Counted from the stretch's first letter, positions 37,021-45,378 are shown. The stretch is DNA of 64,000 bases from Actinoplanes solisilvae (GCF_003999975.1 NZ_RJAC01000006.1:124001-188000); one strand, 5' to 3'. Numbers and translations: made by a program. Notes: a model not told the origin generated them from the letters alone.

Positions 37021-38079
37021 ATGACCACTGAGACCACCGCGAAGAAGTCGGGCGTCCGCTCGGTGCCCGGAGCGCCGCTGCTCGAGCTCGAGAACGTCAA
37101 GATGCACTTCAAGACCAAGGGCGACGGCTTCCTGTCCCGCGGCACCAAGTGGGTGCAGGCCGTCGACGGCGTCGACCTGACCCTCAAGCCGGGCGAGACG
37201 CTCGGCCTGGTCGGCGAGTCCGGCTGCGGCAAGTCGACCACCGCGCGGCTCATCACCCGGCTGCTCGAGCCGACGAACGGCCAGATCCGTTACCAGGGCG
37301 TGGACATCGCGCACATGTCGGAGCGCCAGTTGCGCCCCTACCGCCGCGAGATCCAGCTCATCTTCCAGGACCCGTACTCGTCGCTGAACCCGCGGCACAC
37401 GGTCGGCACGATCGTCGGCACCGCGCTGCGCACGCACGACATGGTGGCCAAGAGCGGCGAGCTGGCTCGCGTGCAGGAGCTGCTCGAGGTCGTCGGCCTG
37501 AACCCGGAGCACTACAACCGCTACCCGCACGAGTTCTCCGGCGGTCAGCGCCAGCGCATCGGCATCGCCCGCGCGCTCGCGGCCCGGCCGAAGATCATCG
37601 TGGCTGACGAGCCGGTGTCGGCGCTCGACGTGTCGATCCAGGCCCAGGTCATGAACCTGCTCGAGAACCTGCGCAAGGAACTCGGCATCGCGTTCGTCTT
37701 CATCGCGCACGACCTCGGCGTGGTGCGGCACTTCTGCGACCGCGTCGCCGTCATGTACCTCGGCCGGGTCGTCGAGGAGGGTCCGCGCGACACGCTCTAC
37801 GAGAAGCCGCAGCACCCGTACACCCAGGCTCTTCTCTCCGCGGTGCCCGACATCGGCGTGGTGCGCGGCGTCCCGCCGAAGAACCGGATCCGCCTGGTCG
37901 GTGACGTGCCCAGCCCGGTCGACCCGCCGTCGGGCTGCCGGTTCCGTACGCGCTGCTGGAAGGCACAGGACATCTGCACGACCAACGACCCGGCTCTCGA
38001 GGAGAAGGCCGTGGGCCAGCGGGTGGCGTGCCACTTCGCCGAGCCGCCGGTCGAGTCGATCGTGGCTGAGATCGCCTGA
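37021..38079 (+). CDS. oligopeptide ABC transporter ATP-binding protein (OppF/DppF type)
   Basis: 352 residues from ATG 37021, 8 bp after the preceding stop. Walker [10 protein letters not shown], signature [15 protein letters not shown], Walker [14 protein letters not shown]-loop FIAHDLGVV. It carries the C-terminal [15 protein letters not shown] element. Second ATPase of the heterodimer. A perfect hairpin closes the operon. Confidence 0.92.
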   Translation: MTTETTAKKSGVRSVPGAPLLELENVKMHFKTKGDGFLSRGTKWVQAVDGVDLTLKPGETLGLVGESGCGKSTTARLITRLLEPTNGQIRYQGVDIAHMSERQLRPYRREIQLIFQDPYSSLNPRHTVGTIVGTALRTHDMVAKSGELARVQELLEVVGLNPEHYNRYPHEFSGGQRQRIGIARALAARPKIIVADEPVSALDVSIQAQVMNLLENLRKELGIAFVFIAHDLGVVRHFCDRVAVMYLGRVVEEGPRDTLYEKPQHPYTQALLSAVPDIGVVRGVPPKNRIRLVGDVPSPVDPPSGCRFRTRCWKAQDICTTNDPALEEKAVGQRVACHFAEPPVESIVAEIA

Positions 38080-38086
38080 GTTCCGC

Positions 38087-38128
38087 ACACGAAAAAGCCG
38101 CGCTGATTCCAGCGCGGCTTTTTCGTGT
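38087..38128. terminator. bidirectional intrinsic terminator
   Basis: A 19-bp perfect stem (38087-38105 with 38110-38128) and 4-nt loop carry A-runs on the left and T-runs on the right, so it can end the transporter operon on the plus strand and hsp20 on the minus strand. The hsp20 stop codon touches its right arm. Confidence 0.95.
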
Positions 38129-38514
38129 CAGGCGGCGGCGGCCGCCAGTTCGCTCGAGCGGGGGTCGTTGACCACCGGGATGCGAAGCGTCACCACTCCG
38201 CCGTCACAGTTGGCCTCGAGCCGGTCGGTGTCGAGGTTCTCGGTCGCGGACAGGTCGACCTCGCGCGTCACCGGGGCGACGGCCGGTGTGCCGGCCACGT
38301 CCTCGGTCGCGCGGCGCTCGGCGCGCACGGTCAGGACACCGTCGTCCACCGAGACGTCGATGTCGGCCTTGTCGATGCCCGGCAGATCGATGTCGACATA
38401 GAAGGTCCCGTCGATCCGGTACGCGGCGAGGCGCGCCCCGGAGCTGCGGGTGGTGTCGAACACGCGGCAGGTGAGCTGATCGAGCTCCCGAACCGTCGCG
38501 CCGTGAGGCGACAT
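38128..38514 (-). CDS. small heat-shock protein, Hsp20/alpha-crystallin family
   Basis: 128 residues, short for the family. The alpha-crystallin domain runs from AAYRIDGTFYVDIDLPGI through DVSVDDGVLTVRAERRA to DGGVVTLRIPVVN, where IPV stands for the IxV-type C-terminal motif. GGAGG precedes the ATG. A promoter with TTGGTC, 17-bp spacer and TACCTG lies at 38557-38585. Acts as an ATP-independent holdase in this family. Confidence 0.9.
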   Translation of the reverse strand: MSPHGATVRELDQLTCRVFDTTRSSGARLAAYRIDGTFYVDIDLPGIDKADIDVSVDDGVLTVRAERRATEDVAGTPAVAPVTREVDLSATENLDTDRLEANCDGGVVTLRIPVVNDPRSSELAAAAA

Positions 38515-38556
38515 TTTGGTTTCCTCCAGGCGGAGTTCTCTTCTGCGGGGACCTGA

Positions 38557-38585
38557 CAGGTAGGACCAGGCCCGGTTTTGACCAA
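38557..38585 (-). promoter_or_regulatory. promoter of hsp20
   Basis: On the minus strand TTGGTC (38580-38585) and TACCTG (38557-38562) are separated by 17 bp, upstream of a 37-nt leader with GGAGG. No clear HAIR or CIRCE repressor site was seen. Confidence 0.5.
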
Positions 38586-38790
38586 CGGAGATTCTCGCCC
38601 CGGAATTCCCCTACGCACATGACCGGCGTCACGATCCGGCCGAATCTTTCGTTACGATCTGTTGTCGTCCTGCCGTTCGCCGGCCACCCGCCGTATCCCT
38701 GCTGGCCAGGGCGTTTTACGTGATCAAGGGCTGGCCCCCGGCATCGCTCGGTGCTTTTTGTCGTCAGCACTCAGCGTGATGACGCGCTCT

Positions 38791-38810
38791 TCGAACACGT
38801 GTTCTATAGT
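38791..38810 (+). promoter_or_regulatory. LexA (SOS) box and -10 element of dinB
   Basis: TCGAACACGTGTTCTA (38791-38806) fits the actinobacterial LexA consensus TCGAAC-N4-GTTCGA with one mismatch. It overlaps TATAGT (38805-38810), the -10, and the start codon follows 6 nt later. LexA bound here would block RNA polymerase. Confidence 0.85.
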
Positions 38811-38816
38811 GGCGAC

Positions 38817-39992
38817 GTGGCCATCCTGCACGCCGACCTCGACGCCTTCTACGCGTCGGTCGAGCAGCGTGACGACCCCGGGCTGCGTGGCCGGCCCGTG
38901 CTGGTCGGGGGCGGTGTCGTGCTCGCCGCGAGCTACGAGGCCAAGGCCCGGGGCGTACGCACCCCGATGGCACTCGGCCGGGCCCGGGCGCTGTGCCCCG
39001 ACGCGATCGTCGTGCCCCCGCGCATGAAGGCCTACTCGACCGCCAGCAAGGCCGTCTTCGAGATCTTCCGCGACACGACGCCCCTGGTCGAGGGCATCTC
39101 GATCGACGAGGCGTTCCTCGACGTGAGCGGCCTGCTGCGGGTCAGCGGCACCCCGCGCGAGATCGCCGCCCGCCTGCGGGCCGAGGTGCGCGAACGCGTC
39201 GGCCTGCCGATCACGGTCGGCATCGCCGGCACGAAGTTCCTGGCCAAGGTGGCCAGCGCGGTCGGCAAGCCCGACGGCCTGCTCGAAGTGCCGGCCGGGG
39301 GCGAGCTGGCCTTCCTGCACCCGCTGCCCGTCGAGCGGCTCTGGGGCGTCGGCCCGGTCACCTCCGGCAAACTGCGCGAACGCCGCATCGACACGGTCGG
39401 CGACGTGGCCCGGGTCGGCGAGGCCGCGCTGGTGGCGATGCTCGGGCCCGGCGCCGGGCGCCACCTGCACAACCTCGCCCACAACCGCGACCCCCGGCGC
39501 GTGCGGGTCGGGCACCGCCGCGGCTCGATCGGCGCCCAGTCGGCCCTGGGCCGCCGCCCGCGCCCGTTCACCGAGATCGAGGCCACGCTCGACGCCCTGG
39601 TCGACCGCGTGACCCGGCGCATGCGCGGCGCCCACCGGGCCGGCCGCACGGTCACGGTGCGCCTGCGGTTCGACGACTTCGGCCGGGCCACCCGCTCGCG
39701 GTCTCTGCTCAAGGCCACGATGCAGACCCGCACGATCGCCACGACCGCCCGCGACCTGCTGCACGAGGCCCACGATCTGATCGCCGTACGTGGACTGACC
39801 TTGGTCGGGGTTGCGGTGACCAACCTCGACGGCGACGGACACGTGCAGCTCTCGCTCTTCGACGCCGCGAGCGACGAGCGGCTCGACGTGGCCATGGACG
39901 CCGTCCGCGACCGCTTCGGCTCGACGTCGCTGACCCGCGCGGCCACGATCGGCCGCGAGCTCGGGCCATCCGTCCCGATCCTCCCCGACTGA
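38817..39992 (+). CDS. dinB: DNA polymerase IV (Y family)
   Basis: 391 residues from GTG 38817. An upstream in-frame start at 38751 was rejected because the LexA box and -10 element lie after it and the protein conventionally begins at VAILHADLDAFYASVEQ. Catalytic acids are in DLDAFYASVE and SIDEAFLDVSG. The helix-hairpin-helix region LWGVGPVTSGKLRERRI and little-finger domain follow. HVQLSLFDA near the C-terminus is a sliding-clamp-binding motif. Error-prone lesion bypass under SOS control; leaderless message. Confidence 0.94.
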   Translation: MAILHADLDAFYASVEQRDDPGLRGRPVLVGGGVVLAASYEAKARGVRTPMALGRARALCPDAIVVPPRMKAYSTASKAVFEIFRDTTPLVEGISIDEAFLDVSGLLRVSGTPREIAARLRAEVRERVGLPITVGIAGTKFLAKVASAVGKPDGLLEVPAGGELAFLHPLPVERLWGVGPVTSGKLRERRIDTVGDVARVGEAALVAMLGPGAGRHLHNLAHNRDPRRVRVGHRRGSIGAQSALGRRPRPFTEIEATLDALVDRVTRRMRGAHRAGRTVTVRLRFDDFGRATRSRSLLKATMQTRTIATTARDLLHEAHDLIAVRGLTLVGVAVTNLDGDGHVQLSLFDAASDERLDVAMDAVRDRFGSTSLTRAATIGRELGPSVPILPD

Positions 39993-40091
39993 CCCGTTAT
40001 CTTTCCGTGACCTGAAAGCCAGAACTGAAGCCCCGCCGAGCGCATCACAACGGTCGTACGAAACAAAAACAGCGGGGGGAAAGGGAAGACG

Positions 40092-40172
40092 ATGCGACGT
40101 ACGGTTTCGGTTCTGGTGGGGGGTTGCAGCTACCTTCAGCTCGTCGTGAAAAGCCAGAACTGCTTCGAGTGA
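40092..40172 (+). CDS. possible 26-residue peptide upstream of cobF
   Basis: ATG 40092 is preceded by a rich purine ribosome site (GGGGGGAAAGGGAAG) with good spacing. The peptide starts MRRTVSVLVGGCSYLQL and ends KSQNCFE with TGA, 44 bp before cobF. A 13-bp sequence within its 3' end, AAAGCCAGAACTG (40150-40162), is repeated at 40015-40027. It could be a leader peptide or a free small protein. I recognise no family. Confidence 0.4.
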   Translation: MRRTVSVLVGGCSYLQLVVKSQNCFE

Positions 40173-40216
40173 CCCGCTCTGCCGTGCGCTTCAAGGGCTC
40201 GGGCACACTGGTGCGG

Positions 40217-40969
40217 GTGCGGAAGATCAGTCTGATCGGGATCGGCGCGGGCGACCCGGACCACCTCACCCTGCAAGCGGCCAAGGCGATCGGGCGTACC
40301 GACGTCTTCTTCCTGCTCGACAAGGGCGAGATCAAGGCCAGCATGATCGACCTGCGGGAGCGGATCATCCGCGGCTACTCGAAGCCGACCCGCCGCATGG
40401 TCTCGCTGCCCGACCCCGACCGCGACCGTACGCCGGCCGACTACGAGGGCACCGTCGTCGACTGGCGGCACCGGCGCGCGCTGGCCATCGAGGAGATGCT
40501 GGTCGAACATCTCCGCGAGGACGAGACCGGGTCCTTCCTGGTGTGGGGCGACCCGACCCTCTACGACTCGTCGATCGCGATCCTCGACGAGATCCTCGCC
40601 CGGGGTGAGATCAGCTTCGAGTACGAGGTGATCCCCGGCATCAGCAGCGTGTCGGCGCTCGCCGCCAAGCACCGCACGCCGCTGAACCGGGTCGGCCGGC
40701 CGTACGAGGTGACGACCGGCCGGCGACTGGCCCAGGGCTGGCCGGACGGCGTCGACGACGTGGTCGTCATGCTCGACGCCCAGCAGGCCTTCACCTCCTA
40801 CCCCGAGGCGGAGATCTTCTGGGGCGCCTATGTGGGGACGCCCGACGAGATCCTGCGCTCGGGTCGCGTGGCCGACGTGGGCGACGAGATCGTCGCGGCT
40901 CGCACCGAGGCCCGCGAACGGCACGGCTGGATCATGGACACCTATCTGCTGCGGAGGCCACCGGCCTGA
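40217..40969 (+). CDS. cobF: precorrin-6A synthase (deacetylating)
   Basis: 250 residues. GTG 40217 gives the usual CobF beginning (M)RKISLIGIGAGDPDHLT; a GTG two codons earlier and longer extensions are less likely. Features: VFFLLDKGE, FLVWGDPTLYDS, and YEVIPGISSVSALAA, the SAM-binding folds of corrin methyltransferases. CobF methylates C1 of precorrin-5 with loss of acetate, specific to the aerobic pathway. It is 18 kb from cobN. Its last 28 bp overlap the convergent MFS gene. Confidence 0.93.
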   Translation: MRKISLIGIGAGDPDHLTLQAAKAIGRTDVFFLLDKGEIKASMIDLRERIIRGYSKPTRRMVSLPDPDRDRTPADYEGTVVDWRHRRALAIEEMLVEHLREDETGSFLVWGDPTLYDSSIAILDEILARGEISFEYEVIPGISSVSALAAKHRTPLNRVGRPYEVTTGRRLAQGWPDGVDDVVVMLDAQQAFTSYPEAEIFWGAYVGTPDEILRSGRVADVGDEIVAARTEARERHGWIMDTYLLRRPPA

Positions 40970-42132
40970 CTCGCGTCCCGCACGGCGGCCGCCGGCTTGA
41001 CTCGAGCGGCCAGGGCGTAGAGCACGACCGCGGGCAGCACGAACAGGCCGGCGACCGAGATGCCCGAGCCGATCGCACCGCGCTGCGCCACCACGCCGGC
41101 CGGCGGGCCACCGGCGACCTGGCCGAGGGCATCGGCCTGGGCCACGATCGAGAAAACGGTGGCCCGGGAACCGGGTTCGGTCGCCGAGACGAGCCATATG
41201 TTCAGGATCGGTGCGGCGGAGTCGCGCAGGAGGCGTACGCCCAGGTAGAGACCGACCGCCGTCCACCAGTGATTACTCAGGCCTAGAGCGATCATGCCGA
41301 CGGCGGTGGCCGCCTGCACCACCGCCAGGACGCGGCCGATCCGCTGCGGCCGTACGACGTCGATCCACCGCCCGGCCAGGCCGGTGACCACGATGGACCC
41401 GAGCGCGGCGAACGCGGCCAGGGCGCCGAAGACCAGCTCGACGGGGTGGTCGCCGAGCAGCGGCAGCAGGAAGGGCTGGCTCAGACGGTCGAAGCCCTCG
41501 CTGCTCATGCCGGCGAACAGGGTGCCGCCGACGATGGCGACCAGGACACCACTGAGCCGCACGCCGCCCTTTCTCGTTGCCGGGGTCCAGTTGTTCTCCG
41601 TCATCACTGCGGCCAGCAGAACACCGAGGGCCAGGGTGAGGACGGCGCCGACTACGATGGGCAGGGCCGGCTCGACGGCGGTGAGGGCGACCGCGGCGCC
41701 GATGCCGAGCAGCGTCCCGGCCTGGGCGAGCTGACCCCCGCGTACAAAGGCCTTGGTCACTTGCTCTTGATCGATCTCGCTGGAGGCCCACGCCTCCTCG
41801 GCGCCGTCGACGCAGACCGCGCCGATCGCCCAGATCACGTTGGCGACGAGGATCGCGGCGTAGGTGGGCAGCAGACCCCAGACGAGCAGGCCCGCGCCCA
41901 TCAGCAGATAGCCGACGACCACCGACAGGCGACGGCTGTAGCGGTCGGCGATGACACCGGTCGGCACCTGCGCGACGAAGCAGACAGCCTCCATCAGGGT
42001 GCCGACCAGCACGAGCTGAAGCGGCGACAGCCCGACGACCGTCGCCTGATAGATCAGGTTGAGGGTGAACGCGGTCTTGGCGGCGAACGAGCCGACACCG
42101 CAGAGGAGCAGATAGAGACCGTACGGGGACAT
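40942..42132 (-). CDS. MFS transporter
   Basis: 396 residues with about 12 hydrophobic helices. Signature loop GVIADRYSRRLSVVVGYLLMG between helices 2 and 3 (residues about 59-79) is the MFS motif A region. It resembles tetracycline/drug-efflux type carriers of actinobacteria. Substrate unknown. Its 5' side faces a 170-bp gap with a large inverted repeat. Confidence 0.85.
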   Translation of the reverse strand: MSPYGLYLLLCGVGSFAAKTAFTLNLIYQATVVGLSPLQLVLVGTLMEAVCFVAQVPTGVIADRYSRRLSVVVGYLLMGAGLLVWGLLPTYAAILVANVIWAIGAVCVDGAEEAWASSEIDQEQVTKAFVRGGQLAQAGTLLGIGAAVALTAVEPALPIVVGAVLTLALGVLLAAVMTENNWTPATRKGGVRLSGVLVAIVGGTLFAGMSSEGFDRLSQPFLLPLLGDHPVELVFGALAAFAALGSIVVTGLAGRWIDVVRPQRIGRVLAVVQAATAVGMIALGLSNHWWTAVGLYLGVRLLRDSAAPILNIWLVSATEPGSRATVFSIVAQADALGQVAGGPPAGVVAQRGAIGSGISVAGLFVLPAVVLYALAARVKPAAAVRDASQAGGLRSR

Positions 42133-42222
42133 GCGTGATCGCTCCGGGAAGACTCGGCTTTCCCGGTGCCAGGAGGTGCGCTGCTGCTCTTACAGGGTCA
42201 TCGGGGGCCCGGCAGTCGGCGC

Positions 42223-42296
42223 ACAGCACCGGTCGATTCAGCGATGCCGCCCCGAGTTGTCATGCGGCCATGCTGATGATCATCGACCGGTGCTGT
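42223..42296. repeat. long imperfect inverted repeat in the MFS/MerR gap
   Basis: ACAGCACCGGTCGAT (42223-42237) is matched by its exact complement at 42282-42296. Inside, CAGC...GCCGC and GCGGC...GCTG extend the pairing imperfectly, leaving a loop of roughly 15 nt. It lies just after the MerR-VOC stop on the minus strand and could act as that gene's terminator or be a relic of a mobile element. Confidence 0.7.
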
Positions 42297-42302
42297 CAAA
42301 CC

Positions 42303-43076
42303 CTATTTGCCCCTGGAGATCGTCTCGGGGGTCAGGCCGTAGTGGCCGGCGACCTCGTACAGCCGCTGCTCGCCGCGGCCGAGAGTGAAGCGGTGCCCGT
42401 CCGGGTCTTCGACGACGAAGTCCCGCATGCCGTAGGGGCGGGAAGCGACGGGGTCGACGATGTCGGCGCCGGCCTGGCGATACTCGGCGCACAGGGCGTC
42501 GGGATCCTCGACGTACACGTACGACTCTTGGGCCCTGGGCGGCTCGTCGCCCGCCCAGGGTACGAGCAGCAGCATCTCGATCTCCCCGCTGGCCAGGGCG
42601 GCGAGGCTGTCGTCGGCGGTGCGCCAGGCCAGGCGGAAACCGAGCGCGTCCTGGTAGTAGGCGATCGAACGGTCCAGGTCGGTGACGGGCAGCCGGGGCA
42701 TCATATGCAGCCAGGTCGTGGGGTCTGTGGTCATCGTGTCCTCCTTGGTCAGCGCGTCCACGGCCTCCAGCAGGCGGCGGACTTCGTCGAGGCGGGCCTC
42801 CAGCCGCGCGCGATGCTCGAGGAACATCCGGCGCCGCTCGGTTTCGTCGGCGCCGGCCAGCACGCGGCGAACGTCGGCGATGGGCATGTCCAACGACCGG
42901 AGCAACGCGATCACCCGCGCCGCGCCGGTCTGCCCACGCGTGTAATAGCGGTATCCGGACTGTTCTTCGCGCCCGTCCGGCTCGAGCAGCCGCAGCCGGT
43001 CGTACCGTCGCAGTTGCGGAACGCTGAGCCCGACCAGCTCGGCGAACTGTCCGATCTGCCATCGATCTTCTTTCAC
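42303..43076 (-). CDS. MerR-family regulator fused to a VOC (glyoxalase/bleomycin-resistance) domain
   Basis: 257 residues from GTG 43076, which lies 7 nt after a CAGAAT -10 and starts at VKEDRWQIGQFAELVGLS, the MerR winged helix with QLRRYDRLRLL. A coiled-coil dimer helix (about 75-108) follows. The C-terminal half (about 115-255) is a VOC fold: HMMPRLPVTDLDRSIAYYQDALGF and MRDFVVEDPDGHRFTLG. Such fusions probably bind a small aromatic or drug-like ligand through the VOC part. The promoter has the 19-bp spacer of MerR-regulated genes, so autoregulation is likely. Confidence 0.88.
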   Translation of the reverse strand: MKEDRWQIGQFAELVGLSVPQLRRYDRLRLLEPDGREEQSGYRYYTRGQTGAARVIALLRSLDMPIADVRRVLAGADETERRRMFLEHRARLEARLDEVRRLLEAVDALTKEDTMTTDPTTWLHMMPRLPVTDLDRSIAYYQDALGFRLAWRTADDSLAALASGEIEMLLLVPWAGDEPPRAQESYVYVEDPDALCAEYRQAGADIVDPVASRPYGMRDFVVEDPDGHRFTLGRGEQRLYEVAGHYGLTPETISRGK

Positions 43077-43083
43077 AACGCCG

Positions 43084-43114
43084 ATTCTGCGAGCCTGACC
43101 CGAGTGAGGGTCAA
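43084..43114 (-). promoter_or_regulatory. MerR-type promoter with 19-bp spacer
   Basis: On the minus strand TTGACC (43109-43114) and CAGAAT (43084-43089) are exactly 19 bp apart, the long spacing that MerR regulators correct by twisting DNA. The spacer start carries GACCC-N6-GGGTC dyad symmetry, the likely binding site. The regulator GTG begins 7 nt downstream. Confidence 0.75.
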
Positions 43115-43222
43115 GGCCGATCGGACTCCCTGCGAGTTCGGCCACTTCGGTGGCCGTGATCGTCACCGGCATCGGCGTGCCTCGTTGAGACAAAAGGATC
43201 ACGTTCTCGTGGAGGCGAAGTC

Positions 43223-43597
43223 ATGGAAATCACGCTGTCCGTCTCCGCGGACGAGAGCATCGAAATGATGGGGAGCCTGCGAGATTGGCTCAGCTACGAG
43301 CCGGAGTTGACGGGTTTGGTCACTCCCTTGCCAACTGCCAATAATCCGGGTGTGCTCTCGTGGACGACGGATGCGCTGCTCGTCGCGGTGGGCAGCGGAG
43401 GGACGCTGTCGGTCCTGGCCGCGTCCCTGGGGGTTTGGCTCAGCCAGCCGCGCAATGCCGACGTGCGGATAGAGATTCGTGACGGAGCGGGCCGGTCCGT
43501 GGTCATCGACGCCAAACGCGTGAAGGATCCAGAAAGGCTGATCAGCGAAGCTTTTGCCGACCGCACAGAAGGCGAGCACGAAATCAGTGCTTCCTGA
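43223..43597 (+). CDS. EACC1 (effector-associated constant component 1) protein
   Basis: 124 residues with GGAGG 7 nt before the ATG. The pattern fits the EACC1 family: an N-terminal SLRDWLSYEPEL strand-helix, a hydrophobic segment ALLVAVGSGGTLSVLAASLG (about 51-70) and a C-terminal small beta unit VRIEIRDGAGRSVVID. EACC1 proteins were defined by comparative genomics as constant partners of variable effectors such as caspases in predicted conflict systems. Here the next gene is a caspase that overlaps its 3' end by 11 bp. Family call is by pattern, without a profile search. Confidence 0.75.
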   Translation: MEITLSVSADESIEMMGSLRDWLSYEPELTGLVTPLPTANNPGVLSWTTDALLVAVGSGGTLSVLAASLGVWLSQPRNADVRIEIRDGAGRSVVIDAKRVKDPERLISEAFADRTEGEHEISAS

Positions 43598-44786
43598 CCC
43601 GGCATCGTCACGGGCTGTCCTGATCGGATCCGGATCTTTCGTATCCGACTCCCTGTCGAACTATCCCGCGATCGGCGACAGCGTTGCCGGCATGGCGAGT
43701 CTCCTGACCGGCGCCCACGGATTGAGCCTGCCAACCTCGCACTGCACTGTCGTGTCGGCGAACGCCGATGCCCGCGAAGTGGGCAAGGCGCTGCACGTCG
43801 CAAGTCGAGCGGCCACTGACCTCCTGGTCGTCTACTACGCCGGGCACGGCCTCGTGAGCAAGCGCGGCGCGCTCTACCTGGCCCTCGCCGACACCGACCA
43901 CCAGTGGCTCAATCTCTCGGCCCTTGACTTCGAGGACGTCAAAGAGTTCTGCACCGACACCCGGGCGCGACGCCGCCTGGTCATCCTGGACTGCTGCTAC
44001 AGCGGACGGGCGATCGGCGAGCCGCTGTCGGCGACGATGGCGGGAATTCTCGACAAGGTCAGTATCTCCGGGACCTTCACCCTGACCGCCGCACCCGCGA
44101 ACCGCGAGGCTTTGGTCATTCCCGGAGAGCGGTACACCGCTTTCACCGGCCGGCTTCTGAGTCTTCTGAACGACGGTGACCCCGAAGGTCCCGAGTTCTG
44201 GACCCTGGATGAAATTTATCTACGCCTGCGCACCAGCCTCCTCAGCGAGAACCTTCCGGAACCGCAGAGATCCGGCACCAAAACCATCGACAAACTTTCG
44301 ATCGCCCGCAACCGGCTCTTCGGCAATGTCACACGAGCCGTCGTCGACCTGACCGACGACGCCGGCCAAAGCCCGCAACGCCTCCAATATCCGCTGGAGC
44401 GCTTCATCTCCGTGCCGGTGCGGCCGAGGCGAATCGAAGAGCCCGTTTGGGCCCGCTTCGAATCCTCGCTCCGCCGGATCGTCGGCCCCCACGTCTCGGG
44501 CACCATCGACTTCCATGACGTCATGAACCGGCTGCAGCGTGAAGCCGCGCGGATCGTCGTCTCGGCCGACGGGGACAGATGGGTGCCACACCGTTACACG
44601 GTGAGCCTGTCGGGCGACGACTTCTCGTCCTATTTCTCGGTGGTACAGCTTCTCGCCCAATGCCTGGCGGAAAGCCAAGCGAATTTCGTGGGGTCGGGCG
44701 GGTGGGACATCGCCGATGAGATCACGGTCGAGCTCAGGAAAGATCCGCTGCTGAACAGAGGGATCTATCGTGTCACCGCCGACTGA
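43587..44786 (+). CDS. EACC1-associated caspase with C-terminal FhaA-N-like domain
   Basis: 399 residues from GTG 43587 (GAAGGCGAG upstream); TTG 43554 is an alternative. The caspase/peptidase C14 domain (about 8-250) keeps the dyad: H87 in VVYYAGHGL and C137 in VILDCCYSG. The last 110 residues (FESSLRRIVGPHVSG, then DVMNRLQREAARI, VPHRYTVSLSGDDF, and GIYRVTAD) follow the DUF3662/FhaA N-terminal pattern, including the REA, P-x-x-Y-x-V and terminal G-x-Y/F-R-V positions. In that family this part binds protein partners at the cell envelope. Predicted role: signal-triggered proteolysis in defence or cell death. Confidence 0.82.
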   Translation: MLPDPASSRAVLIGSGSFVSDSLSNYPAIGDSVAGMASLLTGAHGLSLPTSHCTVVSANADAREVGKALHVASRAATDLLVVYYAGHGLVSKRGALYLALADTDHQWLNLSALDFEDVKEFCTDTRARRRLVILDCCYSGRAIGEPLSATMAGILDKVSISGTFTLTAAPANREALVIPGERYTAFTGRLLSLLNDGDPEGPEFWTLDEIYLRLRTSLLSENLPEPQRSGTKTIDKLSIARNRLFGNVTRAVVDLTDDAGQSPQRLQYPLERFISVPVRPRRIEEPVWARFESSLRRIVGPHVSGTIDFHDVMNRLQREAARIVVSADGDRWVPHRYTVSLSGDDFSSYFSVVQLLAQCLAESQANFVGSGGWDIADEITVELRKDPLLNRGIYRVTAD

Positions 44787-45378
44787 GCGTCGGGTGACGC
44801 CCAGAAAAGCTTCAGGCGGCGCCTCGTCGGTGGTTTCACCGTGATCGTCGCGCTGACGGTGCTTGTCGGGGTCGCGTCGATCGCCACCGTGATCACGGTC
44901 ATCCGCAGCAAGGATGTGGTGGTGGCGTTGGGAACCCAGCAACTGTCCGACAGCCTGGAACTCAGTATCTCCATCGAACGACGCATCGAACACTACCGAG
45001 CGTATCTGCTCAACGGTTCACAGGAATTTCTGACGGCCCTCGCCGTCGACCGCCAGCAGTTCCTCGCCAAGTCCGCGGATCTTCGCGCGGAGGTTCAGGA
45101 TCCGAGAGCACTCCGCCTGCTCAGCGAGGTGTCCGAGGCGGAAAGCGTCGCTTCGGCGTGTCGCCGCGCTGTTGTCGGCGGCTGACGACGCCGGCCACGA
45201 GATCAAGCTGTCCGCCGAGCAGCAGACCTCCGCGGTCGAACAGATCACCATCGCCGCCGGCGAAGCCGCCCGGATCACCCGCAAGACCGAAGCCGACGCG
45301 GTACAGACCAGGAACACGGCCGCGCATCTGTCATCGCTGTCGCGAGATCTGCGGCACATCGTCGGCGCAAGTTACTGA
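44787..45378 (+). pseudogene. remnant of a methyl-accepting chemotaxis protein gene
   Basis: Two pieces of one chemoreceptor remain in different frames. The first (44787 to about 45150) reads FRRRLVGGFTVIVALTVLVG, a transmembrane helix, then a helical sensor segment with SIERRIEHYRAYLLNGSQEF. The second (about 45151-45378) is the receptor tail: GHEIKLSAEQQTSAVEQ, EAARITRKTEADAVQTRNTA, LSSLSRDLRHIV. HAMP, the signalling hairpin and the second transmembrane helix are gone, and the first piece has no start codon in frame. It begins directly after the caspase stop. Confidence 0.85.

Noticed and set aside
38751..38816. N-terminal extension of DinB
   Set aside because: LexA box and -10 element occupy this stretch, and Y-family polymerases begin at the 38817 position.
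42223..42296. Insertion-sequence terminal repeats
   Set aside because: Only about 45 bp lie between the arms, no transposase and no target duplication were seen.
45172..45378. Independent small gene of 68 codons
   Set aside because: Its sequence is the conserved tail of a chemotaxis receptor, so it is part of a pseudogene rather than a free gene.
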